DNA of 64,000 nt from Nitrospirota bacterium (GCA_030645475.1 JAUSMA010000029.1:1-64000), one strand, 5' to 3'; counted from the stretch's first letter, positions 35,057 to 44,080 are shown. Notes: generated by a model not told the origin, from the sequence alone. Made by a program: numbers and translations.

Positions 35057-35407
35057 ATGAAGTACGAATCCACCCAGATCATGTCACGCATCGAATGGTG
35101 CCGGCTCCAGCAACAACTCCACTCGGTCACGAAGGATGAACGCGCAGGTTGGCGGGCCGAGGAAGCCGGCCTCACGGATGCCTTGGGCGGTAGCGATCGG
35201 ATCGCGTTCATGCGAGGGGAACACCAATCTCAGTTCCCTCGCTATCAACGAGGTCTCCAGGATGGGCAAGCGCTCCTCCGTCTTAGCACGTCGACTCCCT
35301 GTGGCATGACACGTATGGAGGGCTGGAGCCCGCTCTTGGCCCCAGCCTTGGTGAACAGCCGGCCCTCACAAGTTTTTCCGTCAGCGCAAATGGAGTCTGT
35401 ACGATGA
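35057..35407 (+). CDS. Hypothetical protein
   Basis: This 116-residue protein has no recognised domain, signal or membrane segment. GAGGAGGG precedes the ATG, which supports translation. Its stop overlaps a possible small ORF (ATGA at 35404), and it lies upstream of two zinc-ribbon proteins, so the four frames may form a coupled chain. Confidence 0.5.
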   Translation: MKYESTQIMSRIEWCRLQQQLHSVTKDERAGWRAEEAGLTDALGGSDRIAFMRGEHQSQFPRYQRGLQDGQALLRLSTSTPCGMTRMEGWSPLLAPALVNSRPSQVFPSAQMESVR

Positions 35408-35511
35408 TCTGCCCATATGATGATGGCCTTGTGGCCCATGAGTATCTGTTCGATCCTCCGGAAGGGCTTGTTTACCGGGTGAATGAAAGAGGTGGTGTAT
35501 GTCTCTTATGA
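35404..35511 (+). CDS. Possible 35-residue peptide
   Basis: The frame starts in an ATGA overlap with the stop of the previous gene and ends 13 nt inside the next gene. The product has no known motif. Only the overlap pattern supports it, so it may equally be a chance frame that helps carry ribosomes to 35499. Confidence 0.25.
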   Translation: MICPYDDGLVAHEYLFDPPEGLVYRVNERGGVCLL

Positions 35512-35792
35512 GAATAGTTGCTCAGTCCACTCGGAGGGTGCCGTCCACTCTAAGGAGCGCAACGCTCATCGCACCAAGACTGCTTCCTGTTTGTTGTGTG
35601 TGTGGACTCATTCGAGAGGAGACCGGATTGTCTCTTCATCGCGAGCGCTGGGTATCGCCACGGACCTATCGACAGACCCATGGCGTGAACTCAACCAAGC
35701 TCGCACTCACGCACACCTACTGCCCGAAATGTTTCATGAGGGTCCAGAAGGAAGTGCAGCAGTACCTCAAGACGATCGGAACGCCATCATGA
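35499..35792 (+). CDS. Small zinc-ribbon protein
   Basis: This 97-residue protein has two cysteine pairs, CCVCG near residue 32 and YCPKC near 75, separated by 40 residues with an ERWVSPRTYRQTHGV block. The spacing fits a zinc ribbon. AGAGGTGG precedes the ATG. Its stop overlaps the start of the next zinc-ribbon gene (ATGA at 35789), so the two are translationally coupled and may act together, possibly as DNA- or RNA-binding factors. Confidence 0.7.
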   Translation: MSLMRIVAQSTRRVPSTLRSATLIAPRLLPVCCVCGLIREETGLSLHRERWVSPRTYRQTHGVNSTKLALTHTYCPKCFMRVQKEVQQYLKTIGTPS

Positions 35793-36139
35793 ATCCGCGC
35801 ATTGGTGTTGCAAACATCGATTCCGCTCCGTTCACCCTGTCCGATGTGTCTCGCCGGACAGCGGTCAGGGCCGCACAGCCGCGCAAGCAGGCGTCGGCTC
35901 CGTCTGACACATCCTGTCTGCGTTGTGGTGGGTTATTCGTTCCCAGTTATACGGCATCCCTGGAACGGGACTTTATCGGCGCACCGGAGACGCTGTGGCG
36001 TTGCGTCAACTGCGGCGATTGCGTGGATCCCGAGATCCTGGCCAACCGAGGGGCGCGTGTCTTGCCAGCGCGCCAGCGTGCGAGACCACGAACTCATGTG
36101 CCGATACCGTTGTTCCGCAGCCTGCGACAGGCGGTGTGA
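35789..36139 (+). CDS. Zinc-ribbon protein coupled to the preceding gene
   Basis: This 116-residue protein has an N-terminal low-complexity region and two cysteine pairs, SCLRCGG near 45 and WRCVNCGD near 70, followed by VDPEILANR and an arginine-rich C-terminus. Small zinc-ribbon proteins of this layout are often seen in this kind of genome, with no known function. It starts in an ATGA overlap with the previous stop. An AGGGGGAG at 36139-36146 precedes a nine-codon ORF (36150-36179) that may be the start of a lost gene. Confidence 0.7.
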   Translation: MNPRIGVANIDSAPFTLSDVSRRTAVRAAQPRKQASAPSDTSCLRCGGLFVPSYTASLERDFIGAPETLWRCVNCGDCVDPEILANRGARVLPARQRARPRTHVPIPLFRSLRQAV

Positions 36140-36247
36140 GGGGGAGCACATGCCGCTGACCGATGAAACCATGAAGTAGGCCACTACCGGCACGATCGAT
36201 CCTGTACGTAGATCACGAGTGTATTCGACCCGAAAGGAGTTCCCGTC

Positions 36248-36970
36248 ATGACTACCACCTATTCGCTTTCCGCAAGCCCTCGCACCTCAACCGTGAGATC
36301 TCCTGGAACGGTGCCCGTCCGAAGCACAGAAGCGGTGCCATTCAATCCCCGGACTTTTCTGGCACAAGCCGGCGACAGTCGAACGACTCTGCAATGCCAG
36401 AAACACCAGATGCTTTTTGCGCAAGGGGATACGGCCACCGCCGTGTTCTACGTCCAGACAGGCCAGGTCAAACTCTCGGTCGTGTCGCAGCAAGGGAAAG
36501 AGGCCGTGGTCGCGATCCTGGAACAGGGAAATTTTTTCGGGGAAGGGTGCCTCGCGGGGCAACTCCTGTACATGGCCACGGCGACTGCCATGGGCCACTC
36601 CAGTATCGTGCGGATCGATAAACAGGCGATGATTGATGTGCTCCACAACGAGCCGGCGTTCTCCGAGCTGTTCATGGCCTATCTCTTGACGCGCAGCCTT
36701 CGCATTCAAGAGGACTTGATCGATCAACTCTTTAATTCTGCCGAGAAGCGGCTGGCGCGGACGCTGCTGCTCCTGGCTACGTTCGAGAAAGCCGGTCAAT
36801 CGGTATCGGTCATTCCCAAAATCAGTCAGGAAACGTTAGCCGAAATGGTCGGTACCACGCGGTCGCGGGTGAGTTTTTTTATGAATCGGTTCAAGAAGCT
36901 CGGCTTCATTGAGTACACCGATGGCTTGCATGTGCACAAAGCTCGCCTCAATGCCGTACTGCTCAATTAG
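36248..36970 (+). CDS. CRP/FNR-family transcriptional regulator (intact)
   Basis: This 240-residue protein has a cyclic-nucleotide-binding-type sensor domain (residues 45-165: LFAQGDTATAVFYVQTGQVK, GNFFGEGCLAG, DVLHNEPAFSELF). A Crp-type helix-turn-helix follows (IPKISQETLAEMVGTTRSRV, 185-225). It lacks the N-terminal cysteine cluster of FNR, so it is not an oxygen-sensing Fe-S regulator of that kind; the effector is unknown. GAAAGGAG precedes the ATG. It is the only undamaged member of four CRP-like sequences here and the best candidate to bind the 18-bp palindromes. Confidence 0.92.
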   Translation: MTTTYSLSASPRTSTVRSPGTVPVRSTEAVPFNPRTFLAQAGDSRTTLQCQKHQMLFAQGDTATAVFYVQTGQVKLSVVSQQGKEAVVAILEQGNFFGEGCLAGQLLYMATATAMGHSSIVRIDKQAMIDVLHNEPAFSELFMAYLLTRSLRIQEDLIDQLFNSAEKRLARTLLLLATFEKAGQSVSVIPKISQETLAEMVGTTRSRVSFFMNRFKKLGFIEYTDGLHVHKARLNAVLLN

Positions 36971-37080
36971 CAGGATGCCGGCAACGTCCGCCGGCCTGTC
37001 TTGTTCCTAGCGAGAGAACCGTATGAATGGTCCTGTTCAAGAGAGTCAAGAAGCTGTAGACAATACAAGGATTAAAACTG

Positions 37081-38001
37081 ATGGGAAAGATGATGATTCT
37101 CGGTTCGATGGTTCTGAGTTTGTTGGTGCTGGAGCCCTATGGGTTTGCCGACGAAGCCGGGAAGTCCGGGACAATCGCGCCGCATATGAAAGTCAGCGGG
37201 GTCGTGTCCAAAGTACAGGTGGATCAGGTGACGGTAAAAACGTCTTGGGGACAGATCGTCATCTCGTCTGCCACGGCACCGAGCAATCTGAAAGTGGGCG
37301 AAGAAGTGGACATGCAGGTGAGCGGTAACAATGTCGTGATCGATGTGCACCGAAAAGGGGAGAAGGCGCTGTCCCATCGGTACCTGTCGGGCAACCTGAC
37401 CTATGCGTCATCGGACAAGAAAGAGATCAAGCTGTGGACACCGGATGGCGAGAAGACGTTTGACGTGCAAACGGGCCGATCGAAGATGTCGGCGTTCGAG
37501 GAGGGCGCACCCATCACGATCGAACTGAACGAAGCCGGGAAAGTGATCGACATCCATCGCGTGTCGGTTGAGATGAGTTTTGACGAGCACCCCCGCATGT
37601 CGCCTGGCCATGTGATCCAGGTGAATGGAGCAGTCACCAAGATCCAATCCGGCGTCATCTATGTGAAGACGCCGACGGGACAATACACCATCAGTGCGAA
37701 CACCGCTCCTGCGAATGCGGCAGTCGGTGATGAGGTGTCGCTCTGGCTCAATGACGAAAATATGGTCATCGACCATCACGGAAAAACCAAGCATATGAAG
37801 GGCGCCCATCGTCTGATTTTCGGCAAGTTGATCTATACCGGCACGACGAAGAATCAGATCAAGCTCTCGACTCCGGAAGGAGAGCAAGTGTTTCCGCTGG
37901 AGCGGATGGAAGTGAAGACCAAGGCGATCGCGGAAGGCTCGCAGATTGTGGTGGAGCTGAACGAGGAGGGGACTGTGATCGATCTTCGAAAGGCACAGTG
38001 A
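37081..38001 (+). CDS. Exported protein with two similar domains
   Basis: This 306-residue protein has a signal peptide (cleavage after YGFAD) and two related halves, about residues 35-155 and 172-305. In each, a GVVSKVQ/GAVTKIQ strand, VKTSWGQIVIS/VKTPTGQYTIS, NLKVGEEVD/NAAVGDEVS, a GNLTYASSDKKEIKL/GKLIYTGTTKNQIKL block and IELNEAGKVIDI/VELNEEGTVIDL recur in order. This shows internal duplication of a beta-rich domain of unknown function. The ribosome-binding site is weak (AAGGATT). A strong nested hairpin follows. Confidence 0.8.
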   Translation: MGKMMILGSMVLSLLVLEPYGFADEAGKSGTIAPHMKVSGVVSKVQVDQVTVKTSWGQIVISSATAPSNLKVGEEVDMQVSGNNVVIDVHRKGEKALSHRYLSGNLTYASSDKKEIKLWTPDGEKTFDVQTGRSKMSAFEEGAPITIELNEAGKVIDIHRVSVEMSFDEHPRMSPGHVIQVNGAVTKIQSGVIYVKTPTGQYTISANTAPANAAVGDEVSLWLNDENMVIDHHGKTKHMKGAHRLIFGKLIYTGTTKNQIKLSTPEGEQVFPLERMEVKTKAIAEGSQIVVELNEEGTVIDLRKAQ

Positions 38002-38020
38002 CGGCGTCCGACTGTTGAGC

Positions 38021-38070
38021 GTATCGGCGACAGGGGCCATCGTCGGACTGACGATGGCCCCGGCCGATAC
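38021..38070 (+). terminator. Nested strong hairpin
   Basis: An outer stem GTATCGGC/GCCGATAC encloses a perfect 12-bp inner stem GGGGCCATCGTC/GACGATGGCCCC with a 5-nt loop. It starts 20 nt after the stop at 38001 and has no T-run. It is probably the 3' end of the transcript. Confidence 0.65.
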
Positions 38071-38138
38071 GCAGCGCCTAACCCGTGAATCGTGACGCGC
38101 GGCGCGTATACCCGAAGTGATGAGTAGGAGGTCAGATC

Positions 38139-38375
38139 ATGGATAAATCGGTCATTGCAGCCAAACAACCGGCGGTGCTCACATTGGATCCGGGCACCTA
38201 TCATTGGTGTCAATGCGGGCGTTCGAAAACCCAACCGTTTTGCGATGGGTCCCATCAGGGAACCGGGCTGACGCCGGTCGAGTTTTCGTTGACGGAGAAG
38301 AAGCAAGTCGCGTTGTGCCAGTGCAAGCAAACCAAGACCCCACCGTTCTGCGACGGCACCCATACGTCGTTGTGA
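38139..38375 (+). CDS. Double CDGSH iron-sulfur protein
   Basis: This 78-residue protein has two CDGSH-type [2Fe-2S] sites: CQCGRSKTQPFCDGSH near residue 24 and CQCKQTKTPPFCDGTH near 60. Each has the three-cysteine, one-histidine ligand set. Bacterial double-CDGSH proteins carry two clusters and have been linked to iron or redox handling. AGTAGGAGG precedes the ATG. It stands alone. Confidence 0.93.
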   Translation: MDKSVIAAKQPAVLTLDPGTYHWCQCGRSKTQPFCDGSHQGTGLTPVEFSLTEKKQVALCQCKQTKTPPFCDGTHTSL

Positions 38376-38579
38376 ACTCGCCGGAAGGCTCGTCAGGAGA
38401 CCAAGGTGTCAGAGCGCATTTCGCGAGAGGTGGCGTGGGCTAGTTCATCGGTCCTGCTAGTTTCCTTGGTCTCTCTCGTGTATTTGGTTCGACAAAAGAA
38501 AGAAACAAGACAGGCCTCGCACCAACGGGGGGTCTTCGCGAAAGACAGCACGACCCGATACCCCTACATATCTATCGGC
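38376..38579. other. Intergenic region after the CDGSH gene
   Basis: There is no supported gene. A string near 38457-38495 (TTGGTCTCTCGTGTATTTGG) is a variant of the dispersed string near 4724 and 23173. Confidence 0.4.
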
Positions 38580-38660
38580 ACTGCCGCTGACGATGGAGTT
38601 GCGGTTTGCTGACCTTGCAGCGTTCCCTTCTCAATATCGTCCTCCACGACTTTGTCCATC
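38580..38660 (+). pseudogene. Remnant of the extreme 3' end of a CRP/FNR-family gene
   Basis: SLLNIVLHDF at 38618-38650 matches the C-terminus of the CRP-like genes (SSFLSIVLHD at 28371-28397, ALLNIVLHDY at about 10490-10519), and the preceding DDGVAV matches the TDGLHV/NGGVHV strand. Stops and frame changes break it. The rest of the gene is missing. Confidence 0.6.
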
Positions 38661-38728
38661 ATCGCATCAGGGTCGGCGGTTTCTCCAGGAACCTGCGTGA
38701 CGTTGCCCCGGATCATCACTATTCAGAT

Positions 38729-38772
38729 GTGAGCTGTTTTGAGCATCTCCTCATCGGTCGATGGGGCATATT
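38729..38772 (+). promoter_or_regulatory. Weaker candidate CRP/FNR-type promoter
   Basis: GTGAGCTGTTTTGAGCAT at 38729-38746 matches the consensus palindrome in 13 of 18 positions and is followed exactly 20 nt later by CATATT. The TTTTGAGCATC part also resembles an arm of the dispersed repeat, so this site is less certain. Confidence 0.4.
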
Positions 38773-39032
38773 GCGGCAGCCTGGTCGCCCGAATGAGACA
38801 TCAGCGAGCCCTGGCAGCAGGGCACTCGCGCGATGAGGTGTATGGAGGTTCTGCCCCGCAAGACTGTGCGCGGAGAGCGACTCCGTCGAAAAGTTAAGCA
38901 TTCACTTGTCGTCGTCCAAGCCTCGGATGGGACGGTCAAAAAATCCGTTTCAATGAATGGCGCGGCTCTTGCCTGGTTGGAGCTGGACTGCAGATTTTCG
39001 GATGGCTCATTCGGGGTAAAAGGAGAAATAAC

Positions 39033-39179
39033 ATGCTCGAGACTATTGCTGTCGTGTTGGTTGTTCTCTGGATTCTGGGTCTTGTCAGCTCGTACACCAT
39101 GGGCGGATTCATTCATGCCCTCTTGGTCATTGCGATCGTGGTGATTCTGGTTCGTGTCATTCAAGGTCGACGCGTGTAA
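39033..39179 (+). CDS. lmo0937/DUF5670-like small membrane protein
   Basis: This 48-residue peptide (MLETIAVVLVVLWILGLVSS then TMGGFIHALLVIAIVVILVR) has two hydrophobic helices and a basic tail, the layout of the lmo0937/DUF5670 family of small stress-associated membrane proteins. AAAGGAG lies 7 nt before the ATG. A weak CRP/FNR-type promoter lies about 300 nt upstream, so it may belong to the same set as the DUF3309 and CsbD genes. Confidence 0.85.
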   Translation: MLETIAVVLVVLWILGLVSSYTMGGFIHALLVIAIVVILVRVIQGRRV

Positions 39180-39258
39180 GGTCCCCTTAAGGGATAAAAA
39201 CTGTGCCAACAACTGTCGTGGGTTTGCGCAAGCCGCTCGAATGAAGGGGGAGATAACA

Positions 39259-40251
39259 GTGTGGGGCCGTTGTAAGATTCGAGCCATTCAGGTGAATGTC
39301 TGTTGGGTGTTGGTGCTGGGGGTTGTACTGTGGGTGACCGGGGTGTCTGTGGCCCGGGCGGGTGACGCCGAGGGCGAGAAGGTGGCTCCTCCTGTCGATT
39401 GTCGATACGAGTCAGCCACTCAGGGCTCTGCGGCAGAAGGCCCTGATTCGACGGTGAGTATTCCCTTCCCCGGTGGCGATGTCTTTCGTCCGCTCTTTGC
39501 GGACCCGAAGCAGCCGCAGACGTTCGCAACCTTACAGGCCGTGAGGAACCGAGACTCAAAGACCTCGACCACGGTGGGATCGGTCGGGTTCGGAGAGAAC
39601 TTCGGATTCTATTCGCGCCGGGACGGCTGTAACGGATGGCAGGTGGGGCTTCTGGCCGGTGTCTTCTCTCAATTCGATATGAATGCGCCGTCCTCAGACC
39701 TCATCAATACCGATTACGTGGTCGGTATTCCGGTGTCCTGGCGGAGCGGCCTCTTCTCGACGCGTGTGCGCCTCTATCATCAGAGCACGCACTTGGGCGA
39801 TGAGTTTGTGCTCCATAATCCCGGAGTCGGCCGGGTGAATTACAGTTATGAAGAAGCGGAAGCGATTTTGTCCCTGGATGCCCCTGGCGGCTGGGGCCGC
39901 CTCTATGCCGGTGGCGGATACTTACTGCATCGCGAGCCGGCCAACCTGGACCGGTTGAAAGTCCAGGCAGGGGTCGAACTGCGAGGGCCGACGTGGAGCA
40001 GCGGTCCGATTGAACGATTCGTGAGCGGGCCGCTCGTCGTGACCCCGGTCCTCGGGGCGGACTTCAAAACATTCGAACAATTGCATTGGACCCTCGACGT
40101 GAATGTCGTGGGCGGGCTGGAATTTGCGCGGGCTGGAGCACTACGACGGTTCCGAGTCCTCGTCAACTACTATCACGGCAACAATCCCTATGGGCAGTTC
40201 TATGGGCAGAAGGTTGAAAGTGTGGGGCTCGGTATTTATCTGGCGTTCTAG
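39259..40251 (+). CDS. Exported DUF1207-like protein
   Basis: This 330-residue protein has a signal peptide (cleavage after SVARA) and a beta-rich body with the DUF1207-like FPGGDVFRPLFADPKQPQTF block near 73-92. GRLYAGGGYLLHREP and a C-terminal strand follow, suggesting an outer-membrane barrel. GGGGGAG lies 6 nt before the GTG at 39259, making it a better start than the ATG at 39241. The stop is followed at once by dispersed repeat copy B. Confidence 0.8.
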   Translation: MWGRCKIRAIQVNVCWVLVLGVVLWVTGVSVARAGDAEGEKVAPPVDCRYESATQGSAAEGPDSTVSIPFPGGDVFRPLFADPKQPQTFATLQAVRNRDSKTSTTVGSVGFGENFGFYSRRDGCNGWQVGLLAGVFSQFDMNAPSSDLINTDYVVGIPVSWRSGLFSTRVRLYHQSTHLGDEFVLHNPGVGRVNYSYEEAEAILSLDAPGGWGRLYAGGGYLLHREPANLDRLKVQAGVELRGPTWSSGPIERFVSGPLVVTPVLGADFKTFEQLHWTLDVNVVGGLEFARAGALRRFRVLVNYYHGNNPYGQFYGQKVESVGLGIYLAF

Positions 40252-40475
40252 CAGGACGCTGAAAAAATCCGCCAGCTGGAAAACGCTGAACGATGAGTGC
40301 TGAACGATGAACGAAAAGCGATGTTCACTTCAGCACTCACCGTTCAGTTGTTCGCTCGCTGCGGCCTTACTGGACGACATTTTTGAGCATCCTGAGGCGA
40401 TTGAGGCCTCCATGCCATGCGGAGTATTCACCCGTATTTTTCGCATGCACCGAGTTTTTCCGCAGCCTGCTAGTC
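40252..40475. repeat. Dispersed long palindromic repeat, copy B
   Basis: It begins GCAGGACGCTGAAAAAATCC and ends GCAGCCTGC, with the family core TTCGCTCGCTGCGGCCTTAC followed by TTTTTGAGCATCC. The interior contains tandem AACGATGAGTGCTGAACGATG-like repeats. Confidence 0.65.
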
Positions 40476-40942
40476 GTGGCGGGAATCTGAGGCTCTGGTC
40501 ATCCGAAGCAAGACGAGTACTCGTGAGCCAGTGACTAACAACATATCCATTTCGATCTGATCCGCCATTTTTCTCAAGGCGTGGGGCTCGATATGTTCTG
40601 GTCGTCGATCCCGCAGAGGCAGTGTTCGCGCACGGCGTACGGCGGGCTGGTATGTTGCTCCCTGCCGTTGCTGTTGTCTGAATGCCCATTAGACCGAATG
40701 TAGCCTTCCGCTACAGCGCGAGTTTTCTGTGCTGTCGCAAGACTCCCCATACGTCGTGGAATCTTCTCGCTTGAATGGTTTAACTACTCAATAATGCAAG
40801 GAAAATCTGTGCGATTTCCTGAGCAGCAAACGGCCTTTGGTTTGCAACGATCTGCTTGCGACGCGGTCGCTCACCCTCGCTTTGCGAGGGTGGCACTATG
40901 CGATCGTCTTTACCCTCTGCTCTCTCTGGATAGGTGCCAGCT
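40476..40942. other. Intergenic region upstream of ftsH
   Basis: There is no supported gene. It holds a small 8-bp perfect hairpin, ACCCTCGC/GCGAGGGT at 40873-40891, 50 nt before the ftsH start. I could not define a promoter with confidence. Confidence 0.45.
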
Positions 40943-42748
40943 ATGCCAGTGAATAACAAAATATCTTTTTCGATCTGGTACGTCTTTCTCGCCATTTGGG
41001 CGGTCATTCTCGTGCACGATTTCATTCAGGCCATGCAGAAGCTTGAAGAGCTTCCCTATAGCGAGTTCAGGACACTCGTAGCGGCCGGTAAAGTGGAGGA
41101 AGTTATCGTTACTCACCAGACACTGACTGGGAAGCTGAAGCAGGAAGAGAGTGCCAAATCGCAGAAGCCGTTTACGACGATTCGTGTCGAGGACCCGGAT
41201 CTTGTCAAAGAGCTGAACGCACATCACGTGAAGTTCACCGGTGTGATTGAGAGTACGTTCCTGAAGGACCTCATCTCGTGGCTGCTGCCGACGCTGGTCT
41301 TCGTGGGCATCTGGTTTTTCATCTTCCGTCGGTTAGGGCAGGGCCAGGGCGGGTTCATGACGGTGGGGCAGTCGAAGGCGAAGATCTATGCCGAGAAAGA
41401 CACGAAGGTCACCTTCGCTGATGTGGCCGGCGTGGACGAGGCGAAGGACGAACTGCGCGAGGTGATCGAATTTCTCAAGACGCCGGAAAAGTTCACGCGA
41501 CTCGGAGGAAAGATTCCAAAAGGGATCTTACTCGTCGGCCCGCCAGGCACCGGCAAGACGCTCCTGGCCCGCGCCGTGGCCGGAGAGGCCGGGGTGACGT
41601 TTTTCAGCATCAGCGGGTCCGAGTTCGTGGAAATGTTTGTGGGGGTGGGGGCAGCCCGCGTGCGGGACCTGTTCGAGCAGGCGAAGGTCAAAGCGCCCTG
41701 CATCATCTTCATCGATGAACTGGATGCGATCGGAAAAGCGCGCGGCATGGGACCGATGGCACATGAGGAGCGTGAACAGACCTTGAATCAGTTGCTGGTC
41801 GAGATGGATGGCTTCGATCCCCGCATCGGCGTCATTCTGATGGCGGCGACCAACAGGCCGGAGATTCTGGATCCCGCATTGTTGCGGGCCGGTCGCTTCG
41901 ACAGACAAGTATTGGTCGATCGTGCGGACAAGATCGGACGCCTGGCCATCTTGCGTGTCCATGCGAAGCAGGTGGTCATGGGTCCCGATGCGGACCTTGA
42001 GGTGATCGCCGCGATGACTCCCGGTTTCTCGGGCGCCGATCTCGCCAATATCATCAACGAGGCGACGCTGTTGACCGTTCGCCGTGGCAAGGAGCAGGTC
42101 GGTCTCTCGGAATTGCAAGAAGCGGTCGAGCGGGTCGTGGCTGGGTTGGAAAAGAGAAACCGGGTGCTCAACAAGATGGAGAAGGAACGGGTCGCCTACC
42201 ATGAAGTGGGCCATGCGCTGGTGGCGCTGTCGTTTCCGGGGGCAGACCCGATTCAGAAGATCTCGATCATTCCTCGCGGGATTGCCGCGTTGGGCTATAC
42301 CCTTCAGCTCCCGACCGAGGATCGATTTCTCATGACGAAGACGGAGTTGGAGAACAAGGTCGCGGTGTTACTGGGAGGACGGATTGCGGAAGAATTGATC
42401 TTTGGCGAGGCCTCCACGGGTGCGCAGAACGACCTAGTCAAGGCCACGGACATTGCCAAGAGTATGGTCAAGTCCTACGGGATGAGCGGCAAGCTGGGCA
42501 CCGTTACGCTCGATCGTGAGCGCCAGTCGTTCTTTATGCAGATCCAGGCGCCTCAGGAGAAAGGCGACTATTCGGAAGAGACCGCCCGTGAGATCGACTG
42601 CGAAGTCCGCCGTATCATCGATGAGCAGTATGAGCTGGTGAAGCGGCTGTTGGCGGAGCAGAAGGCCTCGCTCCTCGAAGGCGCGAAGCAGTTGCTCGAG
42701 CACGAGGTGATCAGCGGGGCGGAACTCAAAGCGATTATGGACAAGTAG
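40943..42748 (+). CDS. ftsH: ATP-dependent zinc metalloprotease FtsH
   Basis: This 601-residue protein is a membrane-bound AAA protease that degrades misplaced membrane and regulatory proteins. Visible parts are two transmembrane helices (about 6-28 and 105-125), Walker [14 protein letters not shown] near 199, Walker [12 protein letters not shown] near 257, the second region of homology [20 protein letters not shown] and the zinc motif HEVGH near 420. The ATG at 40943 is used here; a GTG three codons earlier is in frame. It lies 4 nt before a STAS-MlaE gene, so it may be co-transcribed with the lipid transporter. Confidence 0.95.
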   Translation: MPVNNKISFSIWYVFLAIWAVILVHDFIQAMQKLEELPYSEFRTLVAAGKVEEVIVTHQTLTGKLKQEESAKSQKPFTTIRVEDPDLVKELNAHHVKFTGVIESTFLKDLISWLLPTLVFVGIWFFIFRRLGQGQGGFMTVGQSKAKIYAEKDTKVTFADVAGVDEAKDELREVIEFLKTPEKFTRLGGKIPKGILLVGPPGTGKTLLARAVAGEAGVTFFSISGSEFVEMFVGVGAARVRDLFEQAKVKAPCIIFIDELDAIGKARGMGPMAHEEREQTLNQLLVEMDGFDPRIGVILMAATNRPEILDPALLRAGRFDRQVLVDRADKIGRLAILRVHAKQVVMGPDADLEVIAAMTPGFSGADLANIINEATLLTVRRGKEQVGLSELQEAVERVVAGLEKRNRVLNKMEKERVAYHEVGHALVALSFPGADPIQKISIIPRGIAALGYTLQLPTEDRFLMTKTELENKVAVLLGGRIAEELIFGEASTGAQNDLVKATDIAKSMVKSYGMSGKLGTVTLDRERQSFFMQIQAPQEKGDYSEETAREIDCEVRRIIDEQYELVKRLLAEQKASLLEGAKQLLEHEVISGAELKAIMDK

Positions 42749-42752
42749 GAAT

Positions 42753-43889
42753 GTGACGTCTATGACGGCGGCAGCTCAATTGGAACAAGCGGGCATCACG
42801 ATCGGTCACGACCAGATCGTGCACTGTGTCGGCCCCTGGACACTCGATCACCTACTGGATCTTGAACGAGAGCTGGTGAGCCTGTCGTGGCCCCGGTCGA
42901 GAGAACTGGTGTGCGAAGCGGGTCACGTCACAGCAATGGACACGGGTGGAGCGGTGCTGTTGTACCGAGCGGTGATGCAACTCCGCAGGCAAGGACGGCA
43001 GGTGTCGGTCGAAGGGTTGCGTGCTGAGTTCTCCGAGCTGCTTCGCCTGGTGTCTGCCAATTGGGATCGCATCGAGGCGGCTCCGCCGCCAACACCTGAC
43101 CGACTGGAGCAGCTGAGTCGATTCATCGCGGATCGCGCCCGGCACGTCGTGACGGCGCTTGGCTTTATCGGTGAGAGCACAGTCGCGGTCTGGCGGTCCT
43201 TGAAGAGGCCGTCGCTCATTCGTTGGCAGGCGCTGTTCAGAAGTCTCGAACTGGATGGATTCAATGCGCTGCCCATCACGGGCCTTCTCGCCTTCCTGAT
43301 CGGAGTGGTGATCTCCTATCAGGGGGCGGAGCAGTTACGGAAGTTTGGCACGAATATTTTCGTGGTGGATCTGGTCGGGATTTCGTTGTTGCGCGAGATC
43401 TCTCCATTGATCGTCGCCATATTGATCGCCGGCCGCTCCGGTTCGGCCTATGCCGCGGAGATCGGTACGATGAAGGTGACGGAGGAGCTAGACGCAGTCC
43501 AAACGTTAGGCCTCTCACCGATGCAATTGCTGGTACTGCCCAGGGTTTTCGCGCTGATGATCGCCTTGCCCTTGCTCACGGTCTATGCGGACGGATTGGG
43601 CGTGTTCGGTGGCATGTTGATCGCGTCGAATTTGCTCAATGTCAGTTTCACCGAGTTCGTCTCACGCTTTGAAGAGGCAGTGGCGGTGCGCCATTTTCTC
43701 ATTGGAATCGTGAAGGCGCCTTTCTTCGCAATGATCATTGCGCTGGTGGGCTGTTATCAGGGATTTCAGATTCGAGGGGGCGTGGATGATGTAGGGCGGC
43801 ACACGACCACCAGCGTTGTGCAGAGTATCTTCCTCGTCATTGTGTTCGATGCCATGTGCAGCATTCTGCTCAACTGGTGGGATTTATGA
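42753..43889 (+). CDS. mlaE: Mla-type ABC permease fused to an N-terminal STAS domain
   Basis: This 378-residue protein has an N-terminal STAS-like domain (about 20-110, with AMDTGGAVLLYRAV) joined to an MlaE/YrbE permease (about 150-378, with LLAFLIGVVISYQGAEQLRK and MKVTEELDAVQTLGL). In proteobacteria the STAS protein (MlaB) is usually separate; a fused form is known in other lineages. Together with MlaF and MlaD it should move phospholipids between the membranes. The start is GTG at 42753 or ATG at 42762. A dispersed repeat separates it from mlaF. Confidence 0.88.
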   Translation: MTSMTAAAQLEQAGITIGHDQIVHCVGPWTLDHLLDLERELVSLSWPRSRELVCEAGHVTAMDTGGAVLLYRAVMQLRRQGRQVSVEGLRAEFSELLRLVSANWDRIEAAPPPTPDRLEQLSRFIADRARHVVTALGFIGESTVAVWRSLKRPSLIRWQALFRSLELDGFNALPITGLLAFLIGVVISYQGAEQLRKFGTNIFVVDLVGISLLREISPLIVAILIAGRSGSAYAAEIGTMKVTEELDAVQTLGLSPMQLLVLPRVFALMIALPLLTVYADGLGVFGGMLIASNLLNVSFTEFVSRFEEAVAVRHFLIGIVKAPFFAMIIALVGCYQGFQIRGGVDDVGRHTTTSVVQSIFLVIVFDAMCSILLNWWDL

Positions 43890-43890
43890 C

Positions 43891-44080
43891 GGGATGTTGA
43901 AAATGGCTTCCAGCTTCGTTCTCGCATCGCTCAGGGGCTCAACGTTCTCGGAAGCACTGGAGGGGATTTTCCGTTCGCCAAGACCCATGAAAATGGCGAA
44001 CGGATCGCACAAAGTGAGGTTTGTACCTCCTCGCCTCTTCGCTCGCTGCGGCCTTGCTGGAAATCCATTTTGAACATCCC
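43891..44080. repeat. Dispersed long palindromic repeat, copy C, inside the mla operon
   Basis: GGGATGTTGAAAATGG at 43891 pairs with CCATTTTGAACATCCC ending at 44080, 15 of 16 bases matching. The interior has CCAGCTTCGTTCTCGC and the core CGCTCGCTGCGGCCTTGCTGG. It is the clearest copy, and it lies between mlaE and mlaF. Confidence 0.8.
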
